Positions 63,753 through 64,000 of a stretch of 64,000 bases of DNA are shown here, one piece after another. Within the stretch, counting starts at the first letter, position 1, and each line of letters opens with the position of its first letter. The stretch lies in NCBI GenBank assembly GCA_014874485.1, contig JADBJK010000052.1, positions 37,138 to 101,137 on the forward strand, written 5' to 3'. The translations under genes were made by a program, and so were the position numbers. The notes under the pieces are model-generated. The model worked only from the letters and a program-made list of their open reading frames with translations. It searched no databases and had not been told where the DNA came from. The stretch comes from Chloroflexota bacterium. GTDB taxonomy: Bacteria > Chloroflexota > Anaerolineae > DTLA01.

Positions 63753-64000
63753 TATGTATTATGCTGCACTCTGCTATACGGAAAGATTCCCATATAACTG
63801 CGCCTCTCGGGCACGCTATGCGGCGAAGTTGCCGCGTATGCATCTTCCGAGTCCAATACGCAATGTGCACAGGAGCATTCTTCGTCCATATTGTACAGCA
63901 CCTTCTTTGAGAAGTCAATGGGTCAGGGCAATTGCATTTATCCTGTCAGGACTTTGAGAAGGTAGTCTTGGTCCCACCCCGCTCTAAGCCGTTTGGCCTT

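Larger units (their letters stand above)
63535..64000. other. cassette-like flank and AT-richer tail
   Basis: 63590-63752 holds the attC-like site and the right repeat copy (separate entries). 63753-64000 is AT-richer than the rest of the window. Two short overlapping frames are open but lack ribosome-binding sites and recognisable domains, so no gene is called. It may be part of a further cassette or the end of a non-coding insertion. Confidence 0.6.

Noticed and set aside
63754..63957. Small plus-strand frame at the right end
   Set aside because: No ribosome-binding site, no domain, and it overlaps an equally open minus-strand frame.

Overview
The window is high-G+C bacterial chromosome, densely coded on both strands. 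It most likely comes from a member of the Chloroflexota, probably Anaerolineae-like; this is inferred from gene content, not from a marker phylogeny. The pointers are an 11-gene complex I operon without nuoEFG, exported proteins that end in long Pro/Thr linkers plus a short L-P-x-V tail, DUF5666-type and LVIVD-repeat secreted proteins, and gene gaps packed with short palindromic 'cattgcgag...' and 'accgcagag...' repeats. No phage, transposase, CRISPR array or rRNA was found.

Layout. 1-4247: 3' end of a prephenate dehydrogenase gene, a GIY-YIG nuclease, two glycosyltransferases and a TPR protein. 4449-7151: a YtrA-type GntR regulator under a near-perfect promoter with an operator over its start site, a slipin, a small DUF4177-like protein and surE. 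7183-11083: two ABC exporter units with a tiny PLDc_N membrane protein between them. 11142-15256: an MFS permease, then two secreted proteins on the minus strand. 15475-18772: infA, ftsK and rpsU on the minus strand, preceded by a consensus promoter and an internal terminator that define a possible small RNA or attenuated leader. 18804-19466: repeats. 19467-25446: a GAF histidine kinase/receiver hybrid, ArfB, a metallophosphoesterase and two membrane proteins. 25447-26133: repeats. 26134-36627: nuoA-B-C-D-H-I-J-K-L-M-N on the minus strand. 36835-41936: a bactofilin-like membrane protein, two deoxynucleoside kinases, a PLP enzyme with an elaborate control region, and a nitroreductase. 42018-48100: a PP2C-like/beta-propeller membrane protein, an SbcD-like nuclease, guaA and xpt. 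48101-51977: an LVIVD-repeat secreted protein between long direct repeats. 51978-54742: dnaX-ybaB-recR. 55323-59645: tRNA-Gln, glmU, a CorC-type protein, cdd and a methyltransferase. 59646-60253: 104-bp tandem repeats. 60254-60709: an RmlC-like epimerase. 60731-64000: an AT-richer P-type ATPase gene bounded by attC-like sites, apparently acquired horizontally.

Functionally most genes are housekeeping: respiration, replication/recombination (DnaX, YbaB, RecR, FtsK, SbcD), purine and pyrimidine salvage (Xpt, GuaA, Cdd, two deoxynucleoside kinases, SurE), translation and ribosome rescue (IF-1, S21, ArfB, tRNA-Gln), and envelope precursor or sugar chemistry (GlmU, glycosyltransferases, epimerase). 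The less ordinary parts are the possible RNA upstream of rpsU, the cassette-like P-type ATPase, the operator-controlled GntR/slipin module, the hairpin- and operator-covered promoter of the PLP enzyme, and an expanding secreted repeat protein flanked by recombinogenic repeats. Start codons were chosen by Shine-Dalgarno spacing and family length. Functions are by recognition of motifs; no database search was run.
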